A DNA stretch of 64,000 nt from Spirodela intermedia (GCA_902729315.2 LR746277.1:866001-930000), one strand, 5' to 3'. Positions 11,269 through 23,651 are shown, counted from the first letter of the stretch. A program made the numbers and translations. The notes: generated from the sequence alone by a model not told the origin.

Positions 11269-12900
11269 TGATGCGACTTAGTCGTTGTATATTAAATCAC
11301 ACAAATCTAAAATTTATAAAACTAGAAAATACAAATTTTTGGATATTTAGAAGTATTTTAAAATAAATATATCAATTATAATTCAATAAAACTTTCAAAA
11401 ATAACAGTAATTTTTCAGGTCGATCATAAGGATATAATATAATATCTGGTAATTATTCAAAATTTTTCTCAATGAATACGATTTTTTATGAATTTTATAC
11501 TAGGAAATAAAAATGAAATATATGTAAAATTCATGAAAAAGGGAAATAAGGGTGCGGACGTCAAGATGACATCAGCACTTGGCAAACGCAAATCAAGCGA
11601 AAATAGAGTTTTACTCGGTGATTTGTATGTAAATGATTACAGATGATTTAATTAATCAAATTAAGATTTGTAAAAGTCAGAAGAATCGTAATAGAACAAA
11701 GTATATTTTGATAAATTAAAATCACAAAAACTATCACTAAATGAAGCGTAAAGTAAGTCGAAAGTAGGAAAACAAAGTTCCAACATCGCGACAGCGATGC
11801 ATCGATGATGCACCAGAATCCTAAGCATTCGGGAGGATCGTCATGTAGTGTCCATGGCCTCGAAGGCTTTTCTTGGACAAAGACGACGTGGGCAATCTCT
11901 AGATCTTCTCACGAAGTTTAGAGATTAATGAAATGGGTTGTCAAGTCGTATCCAGTGACTGTCACCTGACAAAGCGAAAAAATAGCAACTTTGCGGCTAT
12001 CTAGCGACTGTCCCCCAATGGAGAGGAGTTGGATGGAGGTGGTGTGCGTGTTAGGGAGCTTTATTCTCAGGTCCGTGCAACAAGAGGAGGCTCTTCATCA
12101 CATCTGGTATGCTCTTAGGAGGTGGTGACTCATCTCTCAGCACATCGTCCTCTTCTCGACGACAGCTTGTTCATCGATCAATCGGAGATGATTTACTCAA
12201 TGGATTCACAATCCTTTTATTGCGAATCATTTAGCAATTTTAGTAGCAATACTTTGCGAATCATGTTGACGAGATTTTTGCCAATGATCTAATGATTCTC
12301 ATTGCTTAATCCTTCACCAGCGATCTGCAGAAAAGTCGTGATAATCAAATAAAAATATATGAATTTTGACTCTGGGAAGATTCAAACCCACGCCGGTCGC
12401 CTACCTCTAAGGAAGGTGTGACACGGGTTTAGTCCCACATCAGTTGTGTGCTGATTTTTTCGGACGAATATATAGTAATGTTAGCTTTATAAGCAAAGTC
12501 CCTTTTCTTGCGTGTACGACCACTCTTTGTCCCACACCCAATTGGCCACCGGTGACGTGGAAGGGGAGTGTCGCACACATGCCCCTATCAGTCCAAGCTA
12601 AGCCACTCGAGCCCTTGCTCGCGGCTACTCCCTAACTGTGCTTTTGACCCGCTTGCGGACCCTGTTGGCTGGTGGGTCCCCCCATTTTGTAATATTTTTA
12701 TTTTTATTTTTTGTTCTTCATTTATCTCAAAAGTAAGACTGTAAAAATTGTATAAAATCACATAATTACCCAAAAATTCACGTTAATTAATTGAAAATCA
12801 CAAATCATACTTTAACACAAATATAAGTCTATTTATTATGAGTTAAGGCTAAAACTATATTATTTACTAATTATTAACTCATGATAATGAAGACTTATCA
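11269..12900 (-). repeat. 3' LTR of the gag-only element
   Basis: Direct repeat of 17198-18827. On + it begins TGATGCGACTTAGTCG and ends AGACTTATCA, giving TG...CA termini on both strands. It carries internal GC-rich blocks around 11990-12200 and 12500-12680. Confidence 0.93.
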
Positions 12901-12914
12901 CACCCCCCAACTTA
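12901..12914 (-). other. Polypurine tract of the gag-only element
   Basis: CACCCCCCAACTTA on + directly abuts the 3' LTR; on the coding strand it is a G-rich purine run ending at the LTR. A near-identical stretch (CACCCCCCAACTTAAA) recurs internally at about 14150-14165. Confidence 0.75.
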
Positions 12915-14440
12915 AATCATTGTTAGTCCCTTAACAATAGAATTACGAAAATAAAATTTTACAAATCTCAAACATCATATTTCAATACAGAAAAAAAAAT
13001 ACAATTAGAAATGATTCACCTTTAAACACTTTGAATTCTTATATCAAGTATTTAAGAATGATGTCAAGCACTTAAATGTTTAAACACTCCTTGGAATAAT
13101 AATTTTGACTTCACTTCTTCTATTCACATCTTTATCATTTCTTCACTCATAAATGTATTTACAAGATGTTCCAATTATCAATACTCATCTAAGAATAATA
13201 TTGATCCTACATTTCCTTTTTTTTATGACTTTATTTCTGAAGTTTGCACTATATTTCTTCCTTCTTTATTTTTTTTTATATATAGTGAATAAGTAGTTTT
13301 TCTTGTAGACAAATTTCGACAATAAGAATGATGTCTCACACCCTCTATATATACTCTTCATTTTCAGGGCTTTCACTTTATCCACTTATTTTTCAGCAAG
13401 TATTTTTTTATGCACGATTTTCGATAATGAGAATGATGTCTCACACCTTCCATGTGTACTCTTCATTTTGTAGATTTTTCACATTGCTCTCCTTTTTTTT
13501 CAAAATAAGTGATTTCTCCTCATAAGTCCTATAGATCAGGGTACAAAAATCTTCATTAAACTTAAATGATCAATCAAATTTTCACATCAAATAAATACTA
13601 TCTATCAAGATCATGAAGTAAAAATGTGTAAAATCAAATCCATGTTATCTATCATGTATCCAAAGAGTATTCTAACATTTCATGCTACTAGATCATTCTT
13701 TTCACTCAATAATAATCTTCCTAGTATCTTTTGGTATCAATCAATCTAATTGATTTAATTTTTCATGCATACAATATGATGTAAGGAATTTGTAAATTAG
13801 ATAGTTCTGACAATTCTATTTTCTGTTTTCAATTCTATTTTCAGTAGCAATAAATTTGTCAAAAATAAATCAAAACTATCCTCTTTATAACTATAATTTC
13901 AAATTTTAGTAATATATATCTAGGGGATTGAAATGTGAGAAAAGGGTCTTCTAGAATTTCAAATTTTGGGTTGTTTTTTGTTTGTTATTTTTGACAGTTT
14001 GTTGTTTCTGACAGAAAACCAGAAAATAGATGTTGTAGTTTTTTTGAATTTTATTTTATTTTTATTTTTTTAGTTGATGTTCTAAGTTGAATAAAATGCA
14101 AACACATGTTCTTAATCATCCTATAGCATAAATTAATAATGAATCCTTCACCCCCCAACTTAAAAATGACATTGTCCTCGATGACACAGAAAAATCGAAA
14201 TAGAATATGCAGAAAATATAATTTTCAAGTGAAGCATGCATATCTACAAAGTTAAGCATTAAAAATATTTTCATAAATGATGAAGCTCAGAAAGACATCA
14301 CCTCAACCTCATTTTTAATTTTCTACTTCATCTTACACTCCTCCTGCACTTTTTCAAAAAAAACAAATACAAAAACAAGTATTACAAAATTCTAAGGAAA
14401 ACAGAATTTAAAAAAAAATCAAACAAAATGAAATAAAAAT
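12915..14440 (-). other. Non-coding 3' internal region of the gag-only element
   Basis: AT-rich sequence without recognisable coding capacity. It contains an internal direct duplication of about 60 bp (13319-13376 and 13422-13481, sharing GAATGATGTCTCACACC and TACTCTTCATTTT), and the second polypurine-like block near 14150. Confidence 0.6.
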
Positions 14441-14442
14441 CA

Positions 14443-17068
14443 TGGGTTGCCTCCCATGCAGCGCTGCATTTAATGTCTCCAGTTAAACAGCTCTTAAATC
14501 ATATAAGATGATCTATGGCCATCAAAATATATTTGTATCCCAAGGTAAGTTTTATGATATTCTTTTTCAGATTTAACATAAATTCATATACTTCATATAT
14601 ATACCTTGACATAATTTCAGCCAAAACAAAATAGAAATTAACAAAATTTTCTCAAAAATAATATTTCCATTTTGAAAAGAATCTTTCCTTATTTCTATCT
14701 TGTTTTGTAAGGTTCTCATTCATTAATAAATACTTTCTATTAATAGATCATAAAATGTGACCAGGCCATATAATTTTCGAATTAGCTCTTACCCAATCTA
14801 ATTTTTTTTATCTAAATTGATATCTCTAATTCTTCTATTCATCTATTTCTTAATGTCTTCTTTTATCTGCATAATCTTCCCCTGCTCCATTTTATCTTCC
14901 ATATATATTTGTTTAATTTGCGAGGAGTGAAATATTTCAAGCTTAGAAATAGTTCTAATGAGCTGTGGGTTTTGAAGGATGGAAGGATTGTCTTCTTTAA
15001 TCTCAGATCTAATGGATTCAGTAAAATTCAAATTTTCTCCTCCAAAATTATCTCTATATTCATATCTATTATTTTTATTTTTCCCCATTAGTTGAATCAA
15101 CTCTTTTTCTAGCTTTTCATTTCTCAACTTATCAAATTCTTCATCTTCACAAGAGCTATCTTTTAATTTCAATATATGATATACATCATCATCGTCACAA
15201 TCAACATCTATGGCTTAAAAACTATGATTAGATTCATTAATTTCATCTTTTACATCTCCCAAATGAACTAATTTTTTCTCACCTGAAATATGTTTTTCTT
15301 CATTTCTGTCTTTACTCTCTTCTACTAAAATTTAGATGATTTTTCCATGATCAGCTGCTATTTCTTCATCTAAGGGCTCTTTCTCCTCATCATCCTCACT
15401 ATATTCATTCATCAATTTTGAGCAATAAATGATTTTATTCAAATTTTCTACTATTATATTTTCGGCCTTAATATTCTCATTTACTTCTAATGGATCATCA
15501 ATTTCTTCTAAGAATTGGAAATGAGAATCAGGTAAAATATTCTCACTCAATGTATTCATTGTCCTAACATTTTCATTTCATAGATTTTTTTCTAAATTTA
15601 TCTAGCTAGACTCTTCTTGTTGAATCTTACTATTGGACAATTTCTTGAATTTTCTATGGGCTGACTAGGTAGTTGTCCCTCTTCTCTCTTATTCCCAATA
15701 GCCTCTATAATTTGTTTCTGACGCAGCATCATTTGATTCATAGTTTGTTGCATCATTTGGCTCATTTGCTGCATCATTTTCATAGCATCAAGTTGGATTT
15801 GAGAGGACTGATTTTTCTGAAATCTATGTTCCTATTTTAGATGAAATTTAAAATGTGAATTAGATCTAAGTGCTTCTGGATTTTGAATATTATTTGAGTT
15901 TCTCCACAAAAAATTATTTTCCTAATTATGATTATAAGAATTAGAAAAATATTCTCTATTTTTACTAAAATCGTGGGGTACTTACACTTGTTCTTGCCTA
16001 TGATGATATTGAAATTCAAAATGATCATTTTCACCATACATAGGATGTGTACTATTTGAATTAAATTGAGAGTTAAGAGGCTTTCTAATATTGTTAATAA
16101 GTAAATCAAGTTTTTTTAATCTTTGATTAATATGATTAACCTCATTTCTAAGTTTAGAATCATCATCATGATATAATTCATAAATTTCTCTCTTCATATC
16201 CCTATCGTATAATTCAAAAAAGACGATCTCTAAAATTTTCACTTAAATTCTCATAAAGATTGTAAATCTCATTAGGAGTTTTCTCCATAAAAATTCCTCC
16301 ACATATAGAATCAACCATATTTCTATGTTATTCTAATAATCTATCATAAAAAATTATATTGAGCTGTCACTTGGTTATAGCATGATGAGGACACTTTCTA
16401 AGTAAATCTTTGAATTTTTCCCATGTCTCATACAAAGTTTCTCTTGGTCTTTGAGAAAAACTCCATATATGTTTTCTCATATTTTGAATTTTTCTTAAGA
16501 GATAAAATTTTCGAAGAAAGACCTGTTCTATATCTTTTCAACTAGTTAATTCTCTATCTAATGTGGATAGCCAATGACTACCTTTATCACTAAGTGTATG
16601 AGGGAATAATTTCTTCTTAATAATTTCTGGTGTAACATGAGGGAGATTAACTAAATCACATACTATATGAAATTTTTCTAAGTGCTGATGAGGTTCCTCT
16701 AAAGGCAATCCATGAAAATTAAGAAGCATTTGAAAAATTCCTAGATTTATTTCAAATTTAACAATGGGTACTAATGGGACTCTAATATTGGATGCTCTTT
16801 GAAATGAATATGGGATATAATGATTTTTCCTGGCCATAGGATTTCTCTCAGTTTGACTTGTACTTCCTTCAGGATCCATCAAAATTAATTTTTCTTTCAG
16901 ATTTTTATTTTTGAATAAAATAATGAAAGGATTTTCTAGCCTTGGATGCAAGGATCTTCTATCATGCATAAAAATCAATAAATTCGAGAGAAAAATTGAG
17001 TAATTGTTACCCTCCTTACCTTGCTCCAGTCCTTGCCTTGCTCCAATCCTTGCCTTGCTTCTTTTCAT
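14443..17068 (-). pseudogene. Degenerate Tat/Athila-type gag
   Basis: The longest open stretch (16538-17068) starts with MKRSKARIGARQGLEQGKEG and contains MDPEGSTSQTERNPMARKNH, then FHGLPLEEPHQHLEKFHIVC and LFPHTLSDKGSHWL. The last two match the gag block of Athila/Tat elements (FHGLP.ENPH.HL..F, FPFSL.D.A..WL). Later pieces in shifted frames include a MVDSICGGIFMEKTPNEIY segment (gag C-terminal consensus MVDA..GGALM.KT..EA) and Met/Gln-rich and acidic stretches to 14843. The frame is broken by several stops. About 350 bp further on, the segment at 14445-14490 encodes the LHGRQPM-like signature that follows pol in complete relatives. Confidence 0.78.
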
Positions 17069-17174
17069 TTCCCTTTTCTAATAAAAAATCAGTAAAAAGA
17101 AAATAAAACAAGATTTAAATTTTTTTATGTACTTTAAGAGAAAAATAGAAAAATACTAAATATTATGTAATACA

Positions 17175-17192
17175 TTCCCGACAACAGCACCA
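17175..17192 (-). other. Primer-binding site of the gag-only element (tRNA-Asp type)
   Basis: The + sequence TTCCCGACAACAGCACCA, read on the coding strand as TGGTGCTGTTGTCGGGAA, lies five bases inside the 5' LTR. It differs from the tRNA-Asp site used by Tat/Athila elements (TGGCGCCGTTGCCGGGGA) almost only by C-to-T and G-to-A changes. Confidence 0.75.
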
Positions 17193-17197
17193 AAATT

Positions 17198-18827
17198 TGA
17201 CGTGACTTAGTCGTTGTATATTAAATCATGTAAATCTTAAATTTATAAAACTAGAAAATATAAATTTTTGGATATTTAGAAGTATTTCTAAATAAATATA
17301 TCAATTATAATTCAATAAAACTTCCAAAAATAGTAGTACTTTTCCAAGTCAATCACAAGGATGTAATATAATATCTGACAATTATTTCAAAATTTTCTCA
17401 ATGAATACAATTTTCTATGAATTTTATATTAGGAAATAAAAAGAAAATATATTTAAAATTTACGAAAAAAGGAAATAAGGGTGCGGACATTAGGATGACG
17501 TCAGCACCTGACGAACGTAAATCGGGCGAAAATAGAGTTCTGCCCAACGATTCTTACGTAAGTAATTATAGACGATTTAATTGATCAAATTAAAATTTGT
17601 AAAAGTTGAAAGAATCGTAATAGAACTAAGTATATTTTGGTAAATTAAAATCACAAAAACTATCACTAAATGAAGTATAAAATAAGTCAAAAGTAGGAAA
17701 ACAGAGTTCTGATGTCGCGACGGCAATGCATCAGCGTGCACTAGAATCCTGAGCATTCAGAAGGATCGTCATGTAGTGTCCACAGCCTCAAAAGCTTTCC
17801 TTGGACAAAGACGACATGGACAATCTCTAGATCTTCTCGCAAAGTCTAGAGATTAATGAAATGGGTCGTTGAGTCATCTCTGGCGGCTATCACTTGGCGG
17901 AGCAGAAAAACGGCGACTTTGCGACTCTCTGGTAGTTGTCACTCGACAGAGAGGAGCTGGATGGAGGTGGTGTGCATGTAAGGGAGCTTTATCCTCAAGT
18001 CCGCACAGTAAGAGGAGGCTCTTCATCACATTTGGTATGCTCTCAGGAGGTGGCAACTCATCTCCCAACAGATCGTCCTCTTCCCAACGACAGCTTGTTC
18101 GTCGATCAATTAGAGATGATTTACTCAATGGATTTACGATCCTTTTATTGTAAATCGTTTAGTAATTTTAGTAGCAATGCTCTGTGAATCGCATTGACGA
18201 GATTTTCACCGATGATCCAACAATTCTTGTTGCTTAATTCTTCACCGGTGATCTACAGAAAAGTCACAATAATCAAATAAAAATATATGAATTTTGACTT
18301 TGGGAGGATTCGAATCAGCACCGGTCGCCCGCCTCTGAGGAAGGTGTGACGCGGGTTTAGTCCCACATCGGTTGTGCACCAATTTTTCAGACAAATATAT
18401 AGTAATCTTAGCTTTCTAAGCAAAGTCCCTTCTCTTGCACGTACGACCACTCCTTGCCCCACAGTCAGCTGGCCACCGGTGATGTGGAAGGAGAGTGGCG
18501 CACACGTGCCCCTATCTGTCCAAGCTAAGCCGCTCGAGCCCCTGCTCGCAGCTACTCCCCGACTGCGCTTCCGACCTACTTGCGGGCCCGGCTGGCCAAT
18601 GGGTCCCCCCATTTTGCAATATTTTTATTTTTATTTCTTATTCTTTATTTATCTCAAAAGTAAGACTGTAAAAATCATATAAAATCACATAATTACCCAA
18701 AAACTCATGTTAATCAACTGAAAATCACAAATCATACTTTAACACAAATATAAGTCTATTTATCATGAGTTAAGGCTAAAACTATATTATTTATTAATTA
18801 TTAACTTATGATAATGAAGATTTATGA
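17198..18827 (-). repeat. 5' LTR of the gag-only element
   Basis: Direct repeat of 11269-12900. On + it begins TGACGTGACTTAGTCG and ends AGATTTATGA. It is followed by the second GTACT target-site copy at 18828-18832. Confidence 0.93.
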
Positions 18828-18832
18828 GTACT

Positions 18833-19650
18833 TGTTCTTTACTATAACCTTATTAAAGGCTTGACAATCTACACATAGTTGAATGGACATGTTTTTCTTC
18901 TTTTGAAAGAGGACTAGTACACCATAAGGTCTATTGGTGGGTCAAATGTATCCTACCTCCAACTACTTATTCAATTCTCTACAATTATTTCAACTTAAAT
19001 ATATCTTGTAGGGTACACATGTTAGTAGGCACAACCTAACATGAGATCAATCTCATGATCAACCTCCCACTATGGTGACAAGTAAAGAGGTATGATGTAT
19101 AGTATCATATCCCTAAAGTGTCAAAAAATTAATGCAACTCCTATCAATAGTTGCCCAAGAGATCTATTGTTTAGCTCCAAGAGAGTGTTTGAAAAGGTCT
19201 CTTCAACCTTGTTGAGCTTATCTTTGAGTTAGAGTACCAACATCATCAAAAAACCCTTCTTGGCCTCCCACCCTAATGAGATGAAGTAGAAACTTAACTC
19301 ACTTACAAGTACGATACCATGTAACTAGGGGAGCACTCTAGCTTGTGAACAAATTAAGAATCCAACTATGATATTAAAGTCATTCCTTTAGAGCATCGGG
19401 AAGTCCACCTTGCCCTCTTACATTTTAACCTTTGTAGGATGCTATGTGGAATACCAATGGTCGTGGGTGCCTCCAAATTGATTGACTTATCTTAAACATC
19501 TCCTTATGACAATGTCAAGGCCATCTATGTTGCCTCCATTCTAGAGAGAAAGTTGCAAATAGTTTCATTCTCGACCATTGTGACCATTGTATGATCCTTT
19601 ACATTGGCCTCTATGTAAATCAACTTGGATTTGTTTGTTTGTTTCATCTT
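18833..19650 (-). pseudogene. Gypsy protease and RT (N-terminal part)
   Basis: Read on the minus strand from 19650 down. Protease region: LIYIEANVKDHTMVTMV and ICNFLSRMEAT, where the DTGATHNF active site has become NETICNF. Then the linker EVDHEIDLMLG (consensus REVDHKIELVPG) near 19050. Then the RT start DPPIDLMVYxVLVLFQKKKN and IQLCVDCQAFNKVIVKNKY (consensus MRLCVDYRALNKVTVKNRY) at 18835-18960. It ends at the GTACT insertion site of the inner element and resumes at 11263. Multiple stops are present. Confidence 0.85.
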
Positions 19651-20699
19651 AATATGTTTCTACAAAATGCATAGTATCTTTAAATTATTTTGAATATGTA
19701 CCTCCTTTGCAAGCACTATATACACCATCATTTCTTTGCATTATAAGCAGCATAAATTGTTTTTATTGGTTGTCTAACTCTATATGACTGAAGCAACTAT
19801 CTTGAGTCCTCCTTGACCCTAGTTAGAAGTTACATCCTAGTGTTCAATGTGTTTGCTTTTGCCACAGTCACTCTTGGAAGACCCCCTTGATCTTCCTTTT
19901 CATTGTGGTTCTTGACATTCTACAAGTTGGCTTGTCAGTTGTCATTAGTGAGTTGAGATCTTGAGTTAGCCATTGCTTAATCTCTATTATGCTCATTATA
20001 CAATCAATTCAATAAGTTAAAGAGTTTGTATCATTGATGTCATAAATATTAAAATGAGAATGGCAACTAAAACACTAAGACAAGAGGTGTATTAGGGTTT
20101 TTAAAAGTTGACTATTTTCAAAGTTTTACTTGATTTCAACTCATGTATGTTTATGTCAACAATGATTGTGGTAAGACCTCGCAATATTCTCTAATTAAAA
20201 AAAGAATTTCTAAATTAATAAAATCTGCAATCCAAATCACACATTCCTCTCTACAAATGCCTAATCCTTCTCATGCTACATATAACTTCCAACATCCCAT
20301 GCCTTTGTCCAATACACTCTCCCTTCATCACCTATATACTTTAGGACTTAATAGAAACTAATAGTCATAGTAGATGAGTTGATTGAGCTGATGAAAATGA
20401 TAAAACTCTTTTCATTGGTTTTTGATATGTCTAATGTAATGAGGTTGATACAAAACATTGAATATTTATGTATTTGTTATTTTTCAGTATGTGACTTTTC
20501 TTTTATAAATAAGGCTTCATCTTGTACTAATTTCTTTGATTTATTTGATCTACAACCTTCAAGATATTCATCTAAAAATTTATAATATTTTAGAATATGT
20601 GATAATCATGTTTGAACCTTCTCAAATTTTATTCTTCTTTATTTTTTAGGCCCTTTGAATTTAAATTCAAACTAAATATTTGTAACTTGATGAGAACAA
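19651..20699 (-). pseudogene. Gypsy gag C-terminal region, poorly preserved
   Basis: Lies between the protease and the solo LTR, where the gag nucleocapsid should be. A basic, Cys-containing stretch around 19840-19940 is compatible with a decayed zinc knuckle, but I could not read a full CX2CX4HX4C. The plus-strand frames at 20143-20361 and 20379-20585 show no known domain. Confidence 0.45.
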
Positions 20700-22386
20700 T
20701 TAGATATTAATAGGTCTTCATTGTTATAAGTTAATAATTCATAAATAATATATTTTAAACCTTAATACATGATTAATAAACTTATATTTATGTTCAATTA
20801 AGAAAAGTGATACTGAGTTGATTAATTTGATTTTTTGGCTAATTATGTGGTTTTATGTAAATTTATATAATTTTATAATCATATTTTTGAGATAAAGTGA
20901 AGAGAAAAAAATATATATAAAAAGAGGGGACCCAACGGCCAACTAGGGCCTACAAGCAAGTTAGAAGCACAATTAGGTATTGACATGAGTAGGGTGCTCA
21001 CGCAAATATTGACTAGTTGAGTATGGGCCAAGGAGTAGTTGTACACACATGAGAAGATAATATTGACTAGAAAAAAATACATTACTATATGTATGCCTTA
21101 AAACTTGAAAAATAGTCAATGTGGGACTAAAGCAATGCCACTGCTAAATTTTATATATTTTTATACCTCTAATGTCCTTGATATATATGAAAAAGAAGCA
21201 CTTTCATAACGTCACTAGGTAAGGATATGAGTGTAATTAATTGCCTCTCTCTCACATAGGTAGATGACTAGCAAAGATTTGAATTTTACCAAAGCCAAAA
21301 CTCATATTTTGATCTGAAAAAATCAAAAATTTTCTACAGAGTATTAGTTAACAATTAAGCTATAAAAATCACTCAAGCATCAACAAATATGTTGTTAATG
21401 TGATTGTCGAAGCACCATTACCAACTATCAAATAATTTTGAATAAAAAGATCTTGAATTTATCAAGTAAATCATTTTTTATTGATGAATCAACTATCGTT
21501 GGGAAGAGGATGATCTACTAAGAAATGAGTGACCACCTCTTGAGAGTATATCAAATACAATGAAGGGCCTCTTTTTACTAAGTGAACTTGAAGATAAAGC
21601 TCCTTAAAATATGCCTTACTTCCATCCAACTTATCTCTGTCATGTGGCAACCACTAAAACTTCAAAAGTTGACATTTTTTTAACTCTCTCTAGTGACAAT
21701 CATTGAAGATGATTCATCAACCACTTCATTGATTTATGGACTTTGTAAGAAAATCTAGAGATTATCATCATTGTCTATGTCCAAAGAGAGCTTTTGAGGC
21801 TATGGACATCACATAATAATTTTCTCAAACATAAAATTTTGATAATCGCTATCGCAAAATCAAAACTATATTTTCTACTTTAAATTTAATATTTACTTAA
21901 TTTTATGAGATTTTGTGTGATTTCTATTTTTGAAATGTTATTTATTTTATTATAAATATTCTAGTATTTACATATCTTAATTTGATCAATTAAATTTTCT
22001 ATAAATACTTATGAAAGAATCACGTATAAATTTTATTTTATTTTTATTCATGTTCATCCTGGTGTTGATATCATCTTAATGTCCACACCCAAATTTTCTT
22101 TTTCAAAAATTTTAAATATATTTTATCTTCATCATTTAATCTAAAAATTATCAAAACTCATATTTTTTGAGAAAAAATTTGAAATATTATGAGATATTAG
22201 ATTACCTCTCTATGATCTACTTGAAAATTTCTCAATATTTTTTATAATATTTTATCAAATTATAATTAATTAATTTATTTTAAAATATTTCTAAAATTCT
22301 AAATATTTTGATTTTTAAGTTTTATTAATTTTAAATTTTATGTGATTTATATACAATAATTAGATCATGTTAGGTATCACATTAGA
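20700..22386 (+). repeat. Solo LTR of the gag-only family (20705-22381) with TTAGA target-site duplication
   Basis: The reverse complement of this stretch is colinear with the LTRs at 11269-12900 and 17198-18827 from end to end. Diagnostic matches are GTGGGACTAAAG near 21120, the GGACCCAACGGCCAACTAGG block at 20928-20947, GAAGAGGATGATCTACTAAG near 21500 and the CTCTAGATCTTCTC equivalent near 21750. No internal sequence is attached. TTAGA occurs at 20700-20704 and 22382-22386, which makes this an LTR-LTR recombinant. It is oriented opposite to the full element and is visibly more diverged, so it is older. Confidence 0.8.
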
Positions 22387-22629
22387 CTAAATCAAAAAAT
22401 TTATCTTCTCTTTTTGTCCATATAAGCATTTGACATAACACCATTAAAATAATTTTTTCAAACTTAAAATTTTGATAAATTTTTTATTCTCTTGTTGATT
22501 TAATATATGTGACACTTTAGAAAACCTATCAAATATTATTTATAATTGATAAATATTGCAACTATAGAATCAGATCATTATATATAATCCAAATAAAAAT
22601 ATTTTATTTTTGTAAATGTGTTGACATTT

Positions 22630-22918
22630 ACATTATCTGTGAATGTATTGAATGTATTAAAAATAAAAATATGCGACACTAATGGTAACCTTTGGAGTGG
22701 ACAAAATTGATAATATTATCTGTGAATGTATTGAACAATATAATAGAGAAGTAAAATATTTGAATAGACATACATTTTCACAAAAAAATTTTCCAAGGCT
22801 AATAATTGTGGATGGTCATGACCAAGAAACCACAAGTTTTGCTTGGTGGGCTGAGAATGCTAGACTTATCAATTTGTCCAGTAAACTTCTTGGGGGTCAC
22901 ATAGCCCAAATTTCTTGA
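22630..22918 (+). pseudogene. Chimeric plastid DNA insertion: atpA 5' end joined to psbC segment
   Basis: The open frame 22682-22918 reads in two parts. Residues 1-25 ([20 protein letters not shown] then NREVK) match the N-terminus of plastid ATP synthase alpha ([20 protein letters not shown] type). Residues about 40-75 ([20 protein letters not shown] then [13 protein letters not shown]) match photosystem II CP43, PsbC ([20 protein letters not shown] type). The two genes are not adjacent in plant plastomes, so this is a rearranged nuclear plastid insertion. Base changes from the expected plastid sequence are mostly C-to-T and G-to-A. A partial copy of the atpA piece (ATTATCTGTGAATGTATTGA) occurs just upstream at about 22634-22653. 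It is not expected to be expressed. Confidence 0.82.
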
Positions 22919-22921
22919 ATA

Positions 22922-23620
22922 TGTTAAATATATATAAATATAAAAATGATAGATTTATAAATAATCAATAATAGTATATCATATCTTATGAGTAAATTTT
23001 AATTTGTGATCATCAAAACTAAGGGCATCAGCACAAAATTATCAATGAGAATTTCTTAACATATTCTTGTATTGTTTTGATGTGATAGAGCTGTCAAATA
23101 GATGTTTGTGCCATCTGTATATTATTCGTAGGCCAAAACTACTCAATTCTCAAACAAAATCATTGTCTATTCTTATTTTCTATCAAAGTTCAGCATCCTC
23201 TATTAGGTACATGTTGGCTAGTGAGACTTGGTCTTTTTCTAAGGTGAGGCTCACCCAAAAGTACAATTCCATATTTGATAGTTTTCCAACTCTTATGTGT
23301 TGCTAGCCCTACATATGCTTTGGACTTTAAAACTTTTCACTACTTGGTAACTTCTAGAGGTGGCACTACAGCTAAGCATTTCAACAATATCATATCAGCC
23401 AATAGGCTTCAATAACCTTCTCATAACTCCTCAACTTTGACTTTGTCTGCCCAAGTTGCATGCAAGTGAGCCCTTGCCTATATTGAGACAATCCTTATTA
23501 TGTTCATTGAGTCTTCAAGGGTAGATACCCAGTTGTCATTGTCTTGAACTATATTCTCCAACACATGAACCTTCAGCTTCACATGAACATGCAAACCCTA
23601 CACTATGCCCTCTACGCCCA
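22922..23620 (-). pseudogene. Gypsy gag remnant
   Basis: The minus-strand translation contains KVSLASMYLIEDAELWWR (23180-23240), matching the gag helix with the Leu-Trp-Trp-Arg motif of plant chromoviruses. It is followed by acidic and basic stretches compatible with the capsid C-terminus. Upstream (23450-23600) is a coiled-coil-like N-terminal region. Several stops are present. The plastid fragment and the solo LTR separate it from the rest of gag. Confidence 0.7.
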
Positions 23621-23651
23621 TATTAGACATCTCTTAATTCACCCTAACTTA

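Larger units (their letters stand above)
11269..18827 (-). mobile_element. Non-autonomous Tat/Athila-type LTR retrotransposon with gag but no pol
   Basis: A 7.56-kb element with 1.63-kb LTRs (11269-12900 and 17198-18827), a GTACT target-site duplication, a tRNA-Asp-type primer-binding site (17175-17192) and a polypurine tract (12901-12914). The internal 4.3 kb has a gag-like region (17068 to about 14840, minus). It then goes directly to the GGRQPMI-type segment (about 14445-14490) that in Tat/Athila elements normally follows pol. No RT, RNase H or integrase motif was found between them. It resembles the gag-only terminal-repeat retrotransposons (TR-GAG/LARD type) described in plants. It lies inside the RT domain of the outer gypsy, hence is younger. 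The LTRs differ at roughly one site in ten by eye, mostly transitions. Confidence 0.85.

Noticed and set aside
13319-13481. Short duplicated frames encoding MMSH repeats
   Set aside because: Direct duplication within the non-coding end of the gag-only element; no coding signature.
22682-22918. 78-codon frame as a small novel gene
   Set aside because: Halves match plastid AtpA and PsbC with decay-type substitutions; it is a transferred fragment.
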